A stretch of 64,000 nt of DNA from assembly GCF_000423605.1 (NCBI RefSeq), contig NZ_AUIH01000022.1:1-64000 (forward strand). The letters are read 5' to 3'. Source of the stretch: Saccharospirillum impatiens DSM 12546 (lineage in GTDB: Bacteria; Pseudomonadota; Gammaproteobacteria; Pseudomonadales; Natronospirillaceae). Every line of letters begins with the position of its first letter. Within the stretch, counting starts at the first letter, position 1. A program made the translations under genes and the position numbers. The notes under the pieces were generated by a model. That model saw only the letters and a list, made by a program, of their open reading frames with translations. It was not told the origin of the DNA and did no database searches. Shown piece after piece: positions 17,507 through 26,033 of this stretch.

Positions 17507-18664
17507 TCAGTCTCCCAGGTGAGCCAGTTCACGATATTGCGCTAAAGCGCGATCGGTTTGCTGACGATGTTCAAAAAAGTTGGCCAAAGCGAGACCTGTT
17601 TCACGGTTCGGGTCGGTCCGCCAGGCCTCAACAAGATAGTCTTCAGCTTTCCCCCACAAAGACTGGGCTTCGCACAATTGGCCCAGAGTCAGCATCAGCT
17701 CGGGATTGGGACCATGGCGTTTTTCCAGATGCTCGGCAAGCGGTAGCGTTCGGGTTCCCGGCAAGTGTTCATCGAGCAAGCAGCGCAGCAATACGGGGGC
17801 GGGCGCTTTCTCCAGTGCCTTGGTCAGCCGTTTCAACGCGTTATCTACCTGGCCATGCATCAGCAGGCAGCGGCATTCTGCAGCCACGACATCCGCTTTT
17901 TGGCGGATCAATTTGGGCAATGTTTTCAGTGGCAGCAGGGCATCAACGGACGTTTGGCACCCTTGCTCGATCAATTGCAATGCGACTTGTTGCTGCCAGC
18001 GCACGCGATCGAAAGGGTTCAGGTTGGGCGTTTTATTGATGGCATGCAATGCGACCCCGGCTTGCCCCTGATCCATCAGCGCTCGCCAGTAATCGGGTTG
18101 CAGTTTTCGAATACGCTGGAGCCCGGGCTCTTGCTGCCACAAGGCGAGCAAGGCGGCGGAGTCGCCAGACTGAACCAGGCGCTCGGCCGTCAAAACGTCA
18201 GCGACCAGGGCAAGGTCCGGGTCTGTTCGTTTGAATTCACTGACCAGGGCTGGCCAGTCGCCGCTGTCCTGCGCCGGTATCAACGTCAGCACCCTTGGCA
18301 GACGCTCTGATCCACCGGCTTTAACCACTCGGTGCAATGCTGACAAGGCGGCACTGTCATCGCCCTCCAACCAGGCCATGACTGCCTGCCCGGTTGCTAC
18401 CCGGGCTGTCTTGCGATCACGCCGGTCTCGATACTGCCGGGCCAGACGAACCGGATTAACACCTCGCAGCAGCTTGATTGCCAACCAACTGACCAGGAGC
18501 AAAACCAGGAACAAGCCCACTGCACTCCACAAGGTAATCTCGACCATCCACTGACCCCAGGCGATCATCACGTAACCTGGATAACGCACCATGAAATGCG
18601 CCAGCAGGCCGGCTGCCAGGACCAGCACCAGCCATAACAATACTTTCAGCAAAAGCCGGCTCAT
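17507..18664 (-). CDS. hemY: HemY-like inner-membrane TPR protein
   Basis: A 385-residue protein of the gammaproteobacterial HemY family, which is not the Bacillus protoporphyrinogen oxidase of the same name. Two N-terminal membrane helices (about 4-26 and 38-62) precede a long region of TPR-like helical repeats reaching the C-terminus. Its biochemical role in heme synthesis is poorly defined; the assignment rests on topology and its place after hemX. Its ATG overlaps the hemX stop by four bases. Confidence 0.9.
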   Translation of the reverse strand: MSRLLLKVLLWLVLVLAAGLLAHFMVRYPGYVMIAWGQWMVEITLWSAVGLFLVLLLVSWLAIKLLRGVNPVRLARQYRDRRDRKTARVATGQAVMAWLEGDDSAALSALHRVVKAGGSERLPRVLTLIPAQDSGDWPALVSEFKRTDPDLALVADVLTAERLVQSGDSAALLALWQQEPGLQRIRKLQPDYWRALMDQGQAGVALHAINKTPNLNPFDRVRWQQQVALQLIEQGCQTSVDALLPLKTLPKLIRQKADVVAAECRCLLMHGQVDNALKRLTKALEKAPAPVLLRCLLDEHLPGTRTLPLAEHLEKRHGPNPELMLTLGQLCEAQSLWGKAEDYLVEAWRTDPNRETGLALANFFEHRQQTDRALAQYRELAHLGD

Positions 18665-19947
18665 GCGTCATCCTCCCCATTGTCGGCAGGTTCAGTCGCC
18701 TCGGTTTCTACCCGGGTCATATATTGCTCAAGCGTTTCAACACTGGCGTGGATATCAGGAAAGTCCGGCGTCAGAGTCAGACCCTGCATGGATTCCAGTT
18801 CAGCCTCTATAGCGCTCAGTTCCAATTCAGGCGACATGGCACCAACGCGCACCAGCAGTTGTGCCAGAGCTTCGTTGTACAACGGCTGGTTGCGAGCCAA
18901 CAGTGCCAGTTGAACTTGCTCGGTCAACAACAGACTGTGTTGCTGCCATTGGGCAAATTCAGACAATAGCGGCGGTGCCTGGTAAGGCACATCCAGCCGA
19001 CTGACGGTCACCAGACTGCTCAGGCTGTCTTGAAAAGATTGCCAGCTCAGTGGCGTCTCATTGCTCTGGGGCTGAGGTTCGAGGCGCTCGGCAGGCGACC
19101 ACTGGCGACTGGCGATACGTTCGCTGATCGCTTCCAGTCGAAAGTAAGTGCCGTTCAAATCAACGCTGCTGACCGACTGCAAGGCAAGCCTGTCTGAGGC
19201 GATCTGGCGGCGTACCGGTAAAACAGCAGCCTCGGTGAGCCCGGCTAAAACCTGGTCAGCGGCGTTCAGCAGGCTAATGGCGATGGTCGCATCCCCATCC
19301 AATTGCAAGCGCCGCTCCGCGAGTCTCAGCAAGGTTAGCGCTTCTTCAAGCGGCCAGCGATCAGCGTCCAGATCCTGGCGCCGGCTAAGCCGCTGCGCGG
19401 TTTCTATTAGCATTGATTCCAGCGCTTGCTGCTCTTGCTGAACCCGCTGTGCCAGCCGCTCACGCTCGCTGTTCGATGATTCGAGACGCACACTTAGGCT
19501 AGACACCTGCTGACGCAACTCACTCAGTGAACTAACCACGGTTTCGGATTCCTGCTGCAATACGCGGTATTGCTGCCAGCCCCAAAACACCAGCCAGGCC
19601 AGGCCTGCAATCATCAGGACCAAAACCAACACAGTGACCAGCAGCCGGTTTGACCGACCCGACCGGCCGGATCCTGGCCGACGACGAGGGGAAGCGCCGG
19701 AATTGCCGGGGGGCTTGGCTTTCGGCACAGCCTTCTGCTTCGGCTTATCCTCTGCCTGAACCGCTTCAGAAGAGGGCTTGACCTTCTCGCCGTCAACGCC
19801 TATGCCAGCATCGTCTGACTCGGTCGCTGGTGGCCTGGCCATTGCCTCATCGGTTGCCGAAGTGCTCTGTGCCGGTTCCGGCTGCTCAGCAGCTGGCTTG
19901 TCAGTATCCGGTGTCGGTGTCTTTTCGGACTCGGTATCTTTATTCAT
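18661..19947 (-). CDS. hemX: HemX-like membrane protein
   Basis: A 428-residue protein annotated in databases as HemX or a uroporphyrinogen-III C-methyltransferase-like protein. It lacks the SAM-binding motifs of true methyltransferases. The first ~95 residues are a Pro/Glu/Lys-rich cytoplasmic tail, followed by one membrane helix (about 98-122, LLVTVLVLVLMIAGLAWLVF), a coiled coil (about 125-180) and a periplasmic helical domain. The start at ATG 19947 (MNKDTESEK) is chosen over 20004, since upstream residues are not family-like. It lies between hemD and hemY in the usual order. Confidence 0.88.
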   Translation of the reverse strand: MNKDTESEKTPTPDTDKPAAEQPEPAQSTSATDEAMARPPATESDDAGIGVDGEKVKPSSEAVQAEDKPKQKAVPKAKPPGNSGASPRRRPGSGRSGRSNRLLVTVLVLVLMIAGLAWLVFWGWQQYRVLQQESETVVSSLSELRQQVSSLSVRLESSNSERERLAQRVQQEQQALESMLIETAQRLSRRQDLDADRWPLEEALTLLRLAERRLQLDGDATIAISLLNAADQVLAGLTEAAVLPVRRQIASDRLALQSVSSVDLNGTYFRLEAISERIASRQWSPAERLEPQPQSNETPLSWQSFQDSLSSLVTVSRLDVPYQAPPLLSEFAQWQQHSLLLTEQVQLALLARNQPLYNEALAQLLVRVGAMSPELELSAIEAELESMQGLTLTPDFPDIHASVETLEQYMTRVETEATEPADNGEDDA

Positions 19948-20076
19948 GGGCGGTGCGGCCTTTGCTGTCCAGTGGCGGTCGTGTCGCGACCACAGGGGTT
20001 CCATTTGTGGGTATCAGTGTAAGGTGAACCGGGTCGTGTCGTCACGCCCCATCCGGAAAAGCCTTTAATAACACAC

Positions 20077-20802
20077 TCAGAGCTTGCCGAGTGCCTGCGC
20101 CACGGCCTCTGGGGAAGCGCCGGGCGTACCCAGTGAACGGCCAATTCCCTGATCCCGGGCCCAGTCCATCAACCGCGGCGACGTCAGCACCCAAAGTCCC
20201 GGCCAATTGAGCCACCTGCTGTTTTCCCCAGCCAGCAAGGCTTCACCCAGCATCTGAGAACTGACCAGCACAGCGTCTGCCTGGCTGCTTGATCGGGACA
20301 TATGCTCAAGTATGGCAGGGTCAAGGGCGCGCTCGTAGACGTCCATCGTCTGTACCTGCGCGCCACGGTCCCTCAGCTCTCTGGGGTACAGGTCTCGCCC
20401 ACCGACCCCTTTTACGACCAACCATTTGCGCTGGGCCACATTCAGGGTCGACAACAAGGAAAGCACATCCTCCGCCGTGTGGCCGGAGACAGGAAATACA
20501 GGCGTCAATCCGCCCCGGCCAAGGACCTCGGCTGTGGCCGGGCCATTGCACACCCACAGCACCCCCTGCGGCGGCTGCGGCCAGTAGTGGTCCAGCGCTG
20601 CAGTCAGTTGGCTGGCTGCTGTTGGGCTGACGCAGATCACGCCCTGATACTCGTCTAGGTTTAGCCAGAGAGACCGCCTTTCCGGAGTTTCCGGGCTTAA
20701 CGTCAATTGCCATGGGTCGTGCAACATCAGTTCAGCATGGGGGTCCAGGTAAGACTGCCAGCGTGCCCAGTCCGAGCGCGCTTTTGCCAGTAGCAAGCGC
20801 AT
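20077..20802 (-). CDS. hemD: Uroporphyrinogen-III synthase
   Basis: A cytosolic enzyme that cyclises hydroxymethylbilane to uroporphyrinogen III with inversion of ring D. At 241 residues it has the normal length. HemD is poorly conserved; the recognisable parts are GVICVSPTAA (about 54-63), CNGPATAEVL and VKGVGGRDLYPRELRDRGAQV (about 128-150). The start ATG overlaps the hemC stop as TGATG, which ties it to hemC. The identification is helped strongly by position. Confidence 0.92.
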   Translation of the reverse strand: MRLLLAKARSDWARWQSYLDPHAELMLHDPWQLTLSPETPERRSLWLNLDEYQGVICVSPTAASQLTAALDHYWPQPPQGVLWVCNGPATAEVLGRGGLTPVFPVSGHTAEDVLSLLSTLNVAQRKWLVVKGVGGRDLYPRELRDRGAQVQTMDVYERALDPAILEHMSRSSSQADAVLVSSQMLGEALLAGENSRWLNWPGLWVLTSPRLMDWARDQGIGRSLGTPGASPEAVAQALGKL

Positions 20803-21749
20803 CAGTCAGACAGTTTGGCCAAAATGGCGCCAGCGCCCTGGTCCAGCAGTCGCTCGGCCAGATCCAGACCCAGCGCAGACGCCTGAGCCAATTGTTCTGT
20901 CAGCGACCCGGTTAACACGATGACATCGTTTGCTTTCAGAAGCCGTTCACCGTTCACCTCTCCAACCCTGGCTTCCATGCTCAGTACGCCATCGTTCAAT
21001 AATGAGAATCCGGCAATGGGCACCTGACAGCCGCCTTCCAGGCGGCGGTTCATGGCACGCTCGGCGGTGACACGAATTTGGGTCTCTGAATGCATCAGCG
21101 GTGCCAGCAAGGTCCGGGTGGCCTGGTCACCGGCTCTGATTTCGATACCAACAGCGCCCTGGCCGACCGCTGGCAGGCACAGATCGGTATCCAGGGTGTG
21201 GCGAATACGCTCCTCCAGCTTAAGGCGGCGTAACCCGGCTGATGCGAGAATGATGGCATCGTAATCGCCAGCATCCAGCTTGCCCAGACGTGTTCCCACA
21301 TTGCCGCGCAAAAAGCGGATCTGTAGGTCCGGCCTGGCCGCCAGCAACTGAGCTTGTCGGCGCAGAGAAGAGGTGCCCACCACCGCGCCTTTGGGCAAAT
21401 CATTCACGTGAGCAAATTGATTGGAGACGAAGGCGTCTGTCGGATCTTCACGCTCGCAGATCACCGCCAGTTCAAATCCTTCCGGCATTTCCATCGGTAC
21501 ATCTTTCATGGAATGCACCGCGATATCGGCCTCCCCTTCAGAGATGGCCACCTCCAGTTCTTTAATGAACAACCCTTTCCCGCCCACCTTGGCCAGTGGA
21601 ACATCCAGCATTTTGTCGCCTTTAGTGGCCATTTGTACCAGTTCAACGCGAAGTTCCGGATGCAACTGAACCAGTGCAGAACGAACATACTCCGCTTGCC
21701 ACAGGGCCAGTGGGCTCTTACGGGTTGCGATACGCAAAATTTGGGTCAT
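20802..21749 (-). CDS. hemC: Porphobilinogen deaminase (hydroxymethylbilane synthase)
   Basis: Joins four porphobilinogens into hydroxymethylbilane. The protein begins [23 protein letters not shown], so the start is ATG 21749 with GAAGAG ahead, although the frame is open to 21947. The length is 315 residues, standard for HemC. The dipyrromethane cofactor is carried by the Cys in [14 protein letters not shown]. Other motifs: [39 protein letters not shown] and [13 protein letters not shown]. It heads hemC-hemD-hemX-hemY-msrC, and is divergent from the orphan binding-protein gene. Confidence 0.97.
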   Translation of the reverse strand: MTQILRIATRKSPLALWQAEYVRSALVQLHPELRVELVQMATKGDKMLDVPLAKVGGKGLFIKELEVAISEGEADIAVHSMKDVPMEMPEGFELAVICEREDPTDAFVSNQFAHVNDLPKGAVVGTSSLRRQAQLLAARPDLQIRFLRGNVGTRLGKLDAGDYDAIILASAGLRRLKLEERIRHTLDTDLCLPAVGQGAVGIEIRAGDQATRTLLAPLMHSETQIRVTAERAMNRRLEGGCQVPIAGFSLLNDGVLSMEARVGEVNGERLLKANDVIVLTGSLTEQLAQASALGLDLAERLLDQGAGAILAKLSD

Positions 21750-21865
21750 GACACTCTTCGCCATCAAATGTGGTGCAAAGTGTAACAAATAATCGCTGGA
21801 AGAAGCGTTTGTGATCGACTTCCCATCCGCCGGCACCAACCCTTTGATACGGTTTGTTACATTAT

Positions 21866-21887
21866 GTCGAGGTCCTGTCGAGGTACT
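21866..21887. promoter_or_regulatory. Tandem 11-base repeat between hemC and the binding-protein gene
   Basis: GTCGAGGTCCT (21866-21876) is followed directly by GTCGAGGTACT (21877-21887), one mismatch apart. It lies in the 197-base divergent gap, close to a TTTGTTACATTATG stretch that recalls the TGTTAC elements upstream of gtsA. Helical-turn spacing of 11 bases suits two regulator subunits on one face of the DNA. Confidence 0.35.
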
Positions 21888-21946
21888 CTGTCCGTGCCCA
21901 TAGCGCCAACAACGATAAAAAAATACCGAACACGCTGGAGTACGCA

Positions 21947-23215
21947 ATGACCCGATCCAACCGCACGATGGCGTTCAACGCCATGCTATTACTGCTGCCG
22001 GGCCTGTCTCAGGCAGGTTCCGTTGAAGTGTTGCACTATTGGACCAGCGGCGGTGAAGCCCGCTCTGTTCAGGTGTTGCAGGAGGCCATGCAGGAAGATG
22101 GTCACACCTGGGATGACTTCGTTGTACAGGGCGGCGGTGGCGGTAATGCCATGGCCACCCTGCAAGAGCGGGTTCTGCGCGGCAACCCGCCCACAGCGGC
22201 CCAGATCAAGGGTCTGGACATTCAACGCTGGGCCCGCCTGGGCTTTCTGAGCAACATTAACGACCTGGCTGATGAGCAACAGTGGGATCAGCGACTGCCT
22301 CCCGTGGTCGCCTCCGCGATGCAATACAACGGTGACTACGTCGCGGTACCGGTAAATGTGCACCGAACCAATTGGTTATGGGCCAACAAACGCATCCTCG
22401 ATGCAGTAGGTGTCGCCATTCCATCCACCTGGGCTGAGTTTGACCAGGCCGCAGACCTCATCGCAGACGCCGGCTACCAGGTGATCGCCCAGGGGCACCA
22501 GAATTGGCAACATGCCACCCTGTTTGAATCGGTGGCCTTGTCGGTCGGGGGCCCGGACTTTTACCGGGAAGCACTGGTCGAGCATGATTTTCGCGCCATG
22601 CGCGGCGACACGATGGATGCCGTGTTTGACCGGTACTACCGGCTGCTCGATCACATAACGCTGTCAGACGACCTGAGCGAGTGGAACCAGGCCACCGCCC
22701 TGATCATCAATGACGAAGCCGCGTTTCAGTTTATGGGAGACTGGGCCAAAGGAGAATTTTCGGCTGAAGGCAAGGAGGCCAACACCGACTACATCTGTGC
22801 ACCGGTGCCCGGCACCGAAAATCAGTTCCTGTTTAATATCGACAGTTTTGCCATCTTCGATCTGCGCGATGCAGACCAGGCTGATCAATCGGCCCAGAAT
22901 GACCTGGTGCGCAACATTATGGACGATTCCTTTCAGCGCACCTTCAACCAGAACAAAGGCTCGATTCCACCCCGTACAGACATGAGCATGAGTGCCTTCG
23001 ACGATTGCGCCCAGGTGTCGATGAACGAGTTTATCGCAGCCGCCGCCAATGACGCCCTGCTGCCCAGCATTGCCCATGGCATGGCAACCACGGGTACTGT
23101 TCAGGGCTATTTTTACGAGAAAATAGGCGAACTGACGGTGAATCCGATTTCACCGTCAGAATCGTCGCGCGAACTGGCCAAAGCAATTCGCTATGGTCAG
23201 TACGTTATAAAATAA
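21947..23215 (+). CDS. Orphan GtsA-like sugar-binding protein
   Basis: A 422-residue periplasmic solute-binding protein clearly paralogous to GtsA. It shares [16 protein letters not shown] at the mature N-terminus, [29 protein letters not shown]-like ([14 protein letters not shown]), [26 protein letters not shown] and a C-terminal [15 protein letters not shown] signal peptide covers about residues 1-24 (ending SQAG). The start is ATG 21947, with GGAG ahead. No permease or ATPase is adjacent: hemC is divergent and glgP convergent. It may feed the gts transporter or act as a sensory receptor; both are inference. The two copies of its two C-terminal-half cysteines match GtsA. Confidence 0.93.
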   Translation: MTRSNRTMAFNAMLLLLPGLSQAGSVEVLHYWTSGGEARSVQVLQEAMQEDGHTWDDFVVQGGGGGNAMATLQERVLRGNPPTAAQIKGLDIQRWARLGFLSNINDLADEQQWDQRLPPVVASAMQYNGDYVAVPVNVHRTNWLWANKRILDAVGVAIPSTWAEFDQAADLIADAGYQVIAQGHQNWQHATLFESVALSVGGPDFYREALVEHDFRAMRGDTMDAVFDRYYRLLDHITLSDDLSEWNQATALIINDEAAFQFMGDWAKGEFSAEGKEANTDYICAPVPGTENQFLFNIDSFAIFDLRDADQADQSAQNDLVRNIMDDSFQRTFNQNKGSIPPRTDMSMSAFDDCAQVSMNEFIAAAANDALLPSIAHGMATTGTVQGYFYEKIGELTVNPISPSESSRELAKAIRYGQYVIK

Positions 23216-23220
23216 GCAGA

Positions 23221-23254
23221 TTACCCGCGCAGTCAGCCCTGACTGCGCGGGTAA
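23221..23254. terminator. Perfect 16-bp hairpin between convergent binding protein and glgP
   Basis: The arms 23221-23236 and 23239-23254 are exact inverted copies with a two-base gap. It starts six bases after the binding-protein stop and contains the final codons and stop of glgP. It should act on transcripts from both sides. Confidence 0.65.
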
Positions 23255-25701
23255 GGTTTGAGGTGCCAGATGCGTTGCACGTAGTCTTCAATCGAACGGT
23301 CTGAATTGAATTTACCCATGGTTGCCGTGTTGATGATAGCGCTGCGTGCCCAGGCTTTTTTATCCTGGTATCGGGCTTCTACCTGTTGTTGGGCGTCGCA
23401 GTAGCTGCGAAAGTCTGCCAACACCTTGTAGGGATCCCCACCTTTCAACAGGCTGTGTTTAATCGACGACACCGCCCCCGGGTTATCCGGTGTGAAATAG
23501 CCATTATCCAGCCAGTCGAGAACCGCCTTAAGCTCTTCATCTTCATGGTACAGATCAAAAGGGTTGTAGCCCTGCTTATCAAGTTGGCGAACGTCATCGA
23601 CAGACAGACCGAAAATAAACACATTATCCCGGCCTGCCTCTTCAGCAATCTCAATATTGGCACCATCCAGAGTGCCGATGGTCAGTGCGCCGTTCAAAGC
23701 GAGTTTCATATTGCCGGTGCCCGAGGCTTCTTTGCCTGCGGTTGAAATTTGCTCCGACAGATCGGCCGCCGGTATGATCTTTTCAGCCAGGCTAACTCGA
23801 TAATTGGGCAACATCACGACTTTAAGCTTACCCTGAATGCGGACGTCATTATTGATGCGCTCGGCCACGCAATTAATGGCATAGATAATGTCTTTGGCCA
23901 ATGTGTACGCTGGCGCGGCCTTGGCACCAAACAGGAAAACACGCGGAACCTTTACGGCATCCGGATCGTCAAGCAAACGACGGTACAACAGCAAAATATG
24001 CAGCAGGTTTAAATGCTGTCGCTTGTACTCATGCAGGCGCTTTATCTGAACATCAAACAGAGCGTCGGGTTCAATGTCGATACCCGTAAGGCGTTTGACT
24101 TCACCGGCCAGATCTACCTTATTCTGATGTTTGATGGCCATGAACTCAGACTGAAATCCCTCATCGTCAGCCAGGGTGGTCAGTCGCTCAAGCTTACTCA
24201 GGTGCAAAGGCCAGTCGGACTCGATGTGTTTGTCGATCAGCGTGGATAACCGTGGATTGCAGGCCTTCAGCCAGCGCCGGGGAGTGACTCCGTTGGTTAC
24301 GTTGGTGAATTTTCCAGGCCAGAGCTGATCGAAATGCGGAAACAGGTCAGACTTGACCAGATTGGAATGAACCTCAGCGACCCCGTTGACAGTATGCGAG
24401 CCGATGACCGACAAATGCGCCATGCGAACTTTCCGTTGATGCCCCTCCTCAATGACCGATAATCGGGCTTTCATCGCATCGTCGCCGGGCCAACGGCGCT
24501 CGACATCCTGACTCAGAAAACGATGATTAATTTCAAAGATGATTTCCAGATGCCGGGGCAATACCCTGGCGAAAAGCGCCAGGCTCCAGGTTTCCAGGGC
24601 TTCCGGCAACAAGGTGTGATTGGTATAGGAAAAGACCGGGTGACAAATTGCCCAGGCGCTATCCCAACCCAGACGCTTTTCGTCCATCAGCACGCGCATC
24701 AGTTCAGGGATGGCCACTGCCGGGTGAGTGTCGTTCAATTGCACGGCAACGCGCTCAGCAAACTGGGACCAGTCATCACCATGGGCTCGCTGATACCGCC
24801 GGATAATGTCAGCCAGCGACGCCGCACTGAAAAAATACTGTTGAATCAGGCGCAGTTCCTTGCCTGCATCCGTTTCGTCGTTGGGGTACAACACTTTGGA
24901 AATGGTCTCTGCCTGCGCTTGCTCGACCTGGGCATCAACATAGCCACCCGCGTTGAACACATCCCAGTCAAAGTAGTCGGTCGCCCGGCTCTCCCAGAGG
25001 CGGAGAATATTAACGTTGCTCCCGCCATACCCGACAATCGGTATATCCCAGGGCACTGCCTTGACGGTCCGTGCCGGTCGCCAGACCTTATAAGCGCGCC
25101 CGCCTTCACTGAGCGTTTCAACATAGCCATAGAGTTTGATCTCCTGAACCGATTCCGGCCGACAGACCTCCCAGGGGTTGCCATACTCGCGCCAGTCATC
25201 CGGTCGCTCAACTTGCCGACCCTGGTTAAAGCTTTGCTCAAACAGCCCATGCTCATAGTGAATGCCGTAACCTACGGCCGGGTAATTCAACGTGGCCAGG
25301 GAATCCAGAAAACAGGCGGCAAGACGCCCCAGGCCGCCGTTGCCCAGAGCCATATCCGGCTCTTCTTCCAGAATATCGGTTAATGATTGCCCCAGATTCG
25401 CCAGGGCTTGCTCTGCGAAGCCATACAACTGCAGATTATTCAGGTTATTGGACAGCAGCCGCCCCATCAGAAACTCCATGGACAGATAATTCACGGCCCG
25501 GGTGTCCTGTGTGGAATGGGAGCGCTGAGTATCGGTGAGGCCTGCCATAACGGCCTCATTGACGGCGCCTGCGGTGGCTTTCCACCAGCTCTGGGGGCTG
25601 GCTTTTTCTTCGTAGGTACCCTGGGTCACGTGAAGATGGTGCACGATACTGGCCTGCAGGGACTCAACAGTAAAAGGAGGTTGCGCGTTGCTATTCGTCA
25701 T
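23233..25701 (-). CDS. glgP: Glycogen/alpha-glucan phosphorylase
   Basis: Splits terminal glucose from glycogen or maltodextrin with phosphate, giving glucose 1-phosphate. The 822-residue protein carries the full family pattern: YLSMEFLMGR, NLQLYGFAEQAL, GNGGLGRLAACFLDSLA, a central NVTNGVTPRRWL, HEYKRQHLN, and the PLP-binding lysine in EASGTGNMKLALNGALTIGT. I choose ATG 25701 (MTNSNAQPP). This lies inside the last codons of the comFB-like gene, an 11-base overlap, so translation is probably coupled. No glgA, glgB or glgC is in the window. Confidence 0.96.
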   Translation of the reverse strand: MTNSNAQPPFTVESLQASIVHHLHVTQGTYEEKASPQSWWKATAGAVNEAVMAGLTDTQRSHSTQDTRAVNYLSMEFLMGRLLSNNLNNLQLYGFAEQALANLGQSLTDILEEEPDMALGNGGLGRLAACFLDSLATLNYPAVGYGIHYEHGLFEQSFNQGRQVERPDDWREYGNPWEVCRPESVQEIKLYGYVETLSEGGRAYKVWRPARTVKAVPWDIPIVGYGGSNVNILRLWESRATDYFDWDVFNAGGYVDAQVEQAQAETISKVLYPNDETDAGKELRLIQQYFFSAASLADIIRRYQRAHGDDWSQFAERVAVQLNDTHPAVAIPELMRVLMDEKRLGWDSAWAICHPVFSYTNHTLLPEALETWSLALFARVLPRHLEIIFEINHRFLSQDVERRWPGDDAMKARLSVIEEGHQRKVRMAHLSVIGSHTVNGVAEVHSNLVKSDLFPHFDQLWPGKFTNVTNGVTPRRWLKACNPRLSTLIDKHIESDWPLHLSKLERLTTLADDEGFQSEFMAIKHQNKVDLAGEVKRLTGIDIEPDALFDVQIKRLHEYKRQHLNLLHILLLYRRLLDDPDAVKVPRVFLFGAKAAPAYTLAKDIIYAINCVAERINNDVRIQGKLKVVMLPNYRVSLAEKIIPAADLSEQISTAGKEASGTGNMKLALNGALTIGTLDGANIEIAEEAGRDNVFIFGLSVDDVRQLDKQGYNPFDLYHEDEELKAVLDWLDNGYFTPDNPGAVSSIKHSLLKGGDPYKVLADFRSYCDAQQQVEARYQDKKAWARSAIINTATMGKFNSDRSIEDYVQRIWHLKPYPRSQG

Positions 25702-25963
25702 CGCGGTGATGCCCGGAAACGAAGGCCAGTGCATGCGTCACGGCCTTTTCGACTTCAGTCTCCATCCCATGTTGCTCCTGCACCGACAGATAAAACGCCA
25801 TATCCACCGAAAACCGGTAGTAGCGTGCAGGCAACTGATTCAGCGCCACACACGCGATGTCGGCCAGTTCATTTTCTGTTTTTCCGTCGGCTTCCAACCG
25901 GCCTTTCAAATCATCGATCACCAGCTTTTCGTAATAATTGGCGATTTGGGTGTCTATGGTCAT
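25691..25963 (-). CDS. ComFB-family small protein
   Basis: A 90-residue, acidic, helical protein. MTIDTQIANYYEKLVIDDLKG is followed by DIACVALNQLPARYYRFSVDMAFYL, the hallmark pattern of the late-competence ComFB family (conserved CVALN-LP-RYY core). The start is ATG 25963, with GGAGG seven bases ahead. It overlaps the start of glgP by 11 bases, so it leads a two-gene operon. Recent work, as I recall it, describes ComFB proteins as receptors of cyclic dinucleotides in cyanobacteria and other bacteria; whether this copy binds one is untested. No competence comF operon lies nearby. Confidence 0.82.
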   Translation of the reverse strand: MTIDTQIANYYEKLVIDDLKGRLEADGKTENELADIACVALNQLPARYYRFSVDMAFYLSVQEQHGMETEVEKAVTHALAFVSGHHRDDE

Positions 25964-26033
25964 GCGCGTGCCTCCGTAAATCCTGCCCTGAAGACTAGCC
26001 GATATTTAGCCAAGTAACAGAGTCGGTGTAACC

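Noticed and set aside
17507-18664. HemY as protoporphyrinogen oxidase
   Set aside because: It has no FAD-binding motif; it is the membrane TPR protein that shares the name.
18661-19947. HemX as an active uroporphyrinogen-III methyltransferase
   Set aside because: SAM-binding motifs are absent; the database name is historical.
24523-25383. 286-codon plus-strand frame opposite glgP
   Set aside because: It is antisense to conserved phosphorylase sequence, and its translation shows no family pattern.
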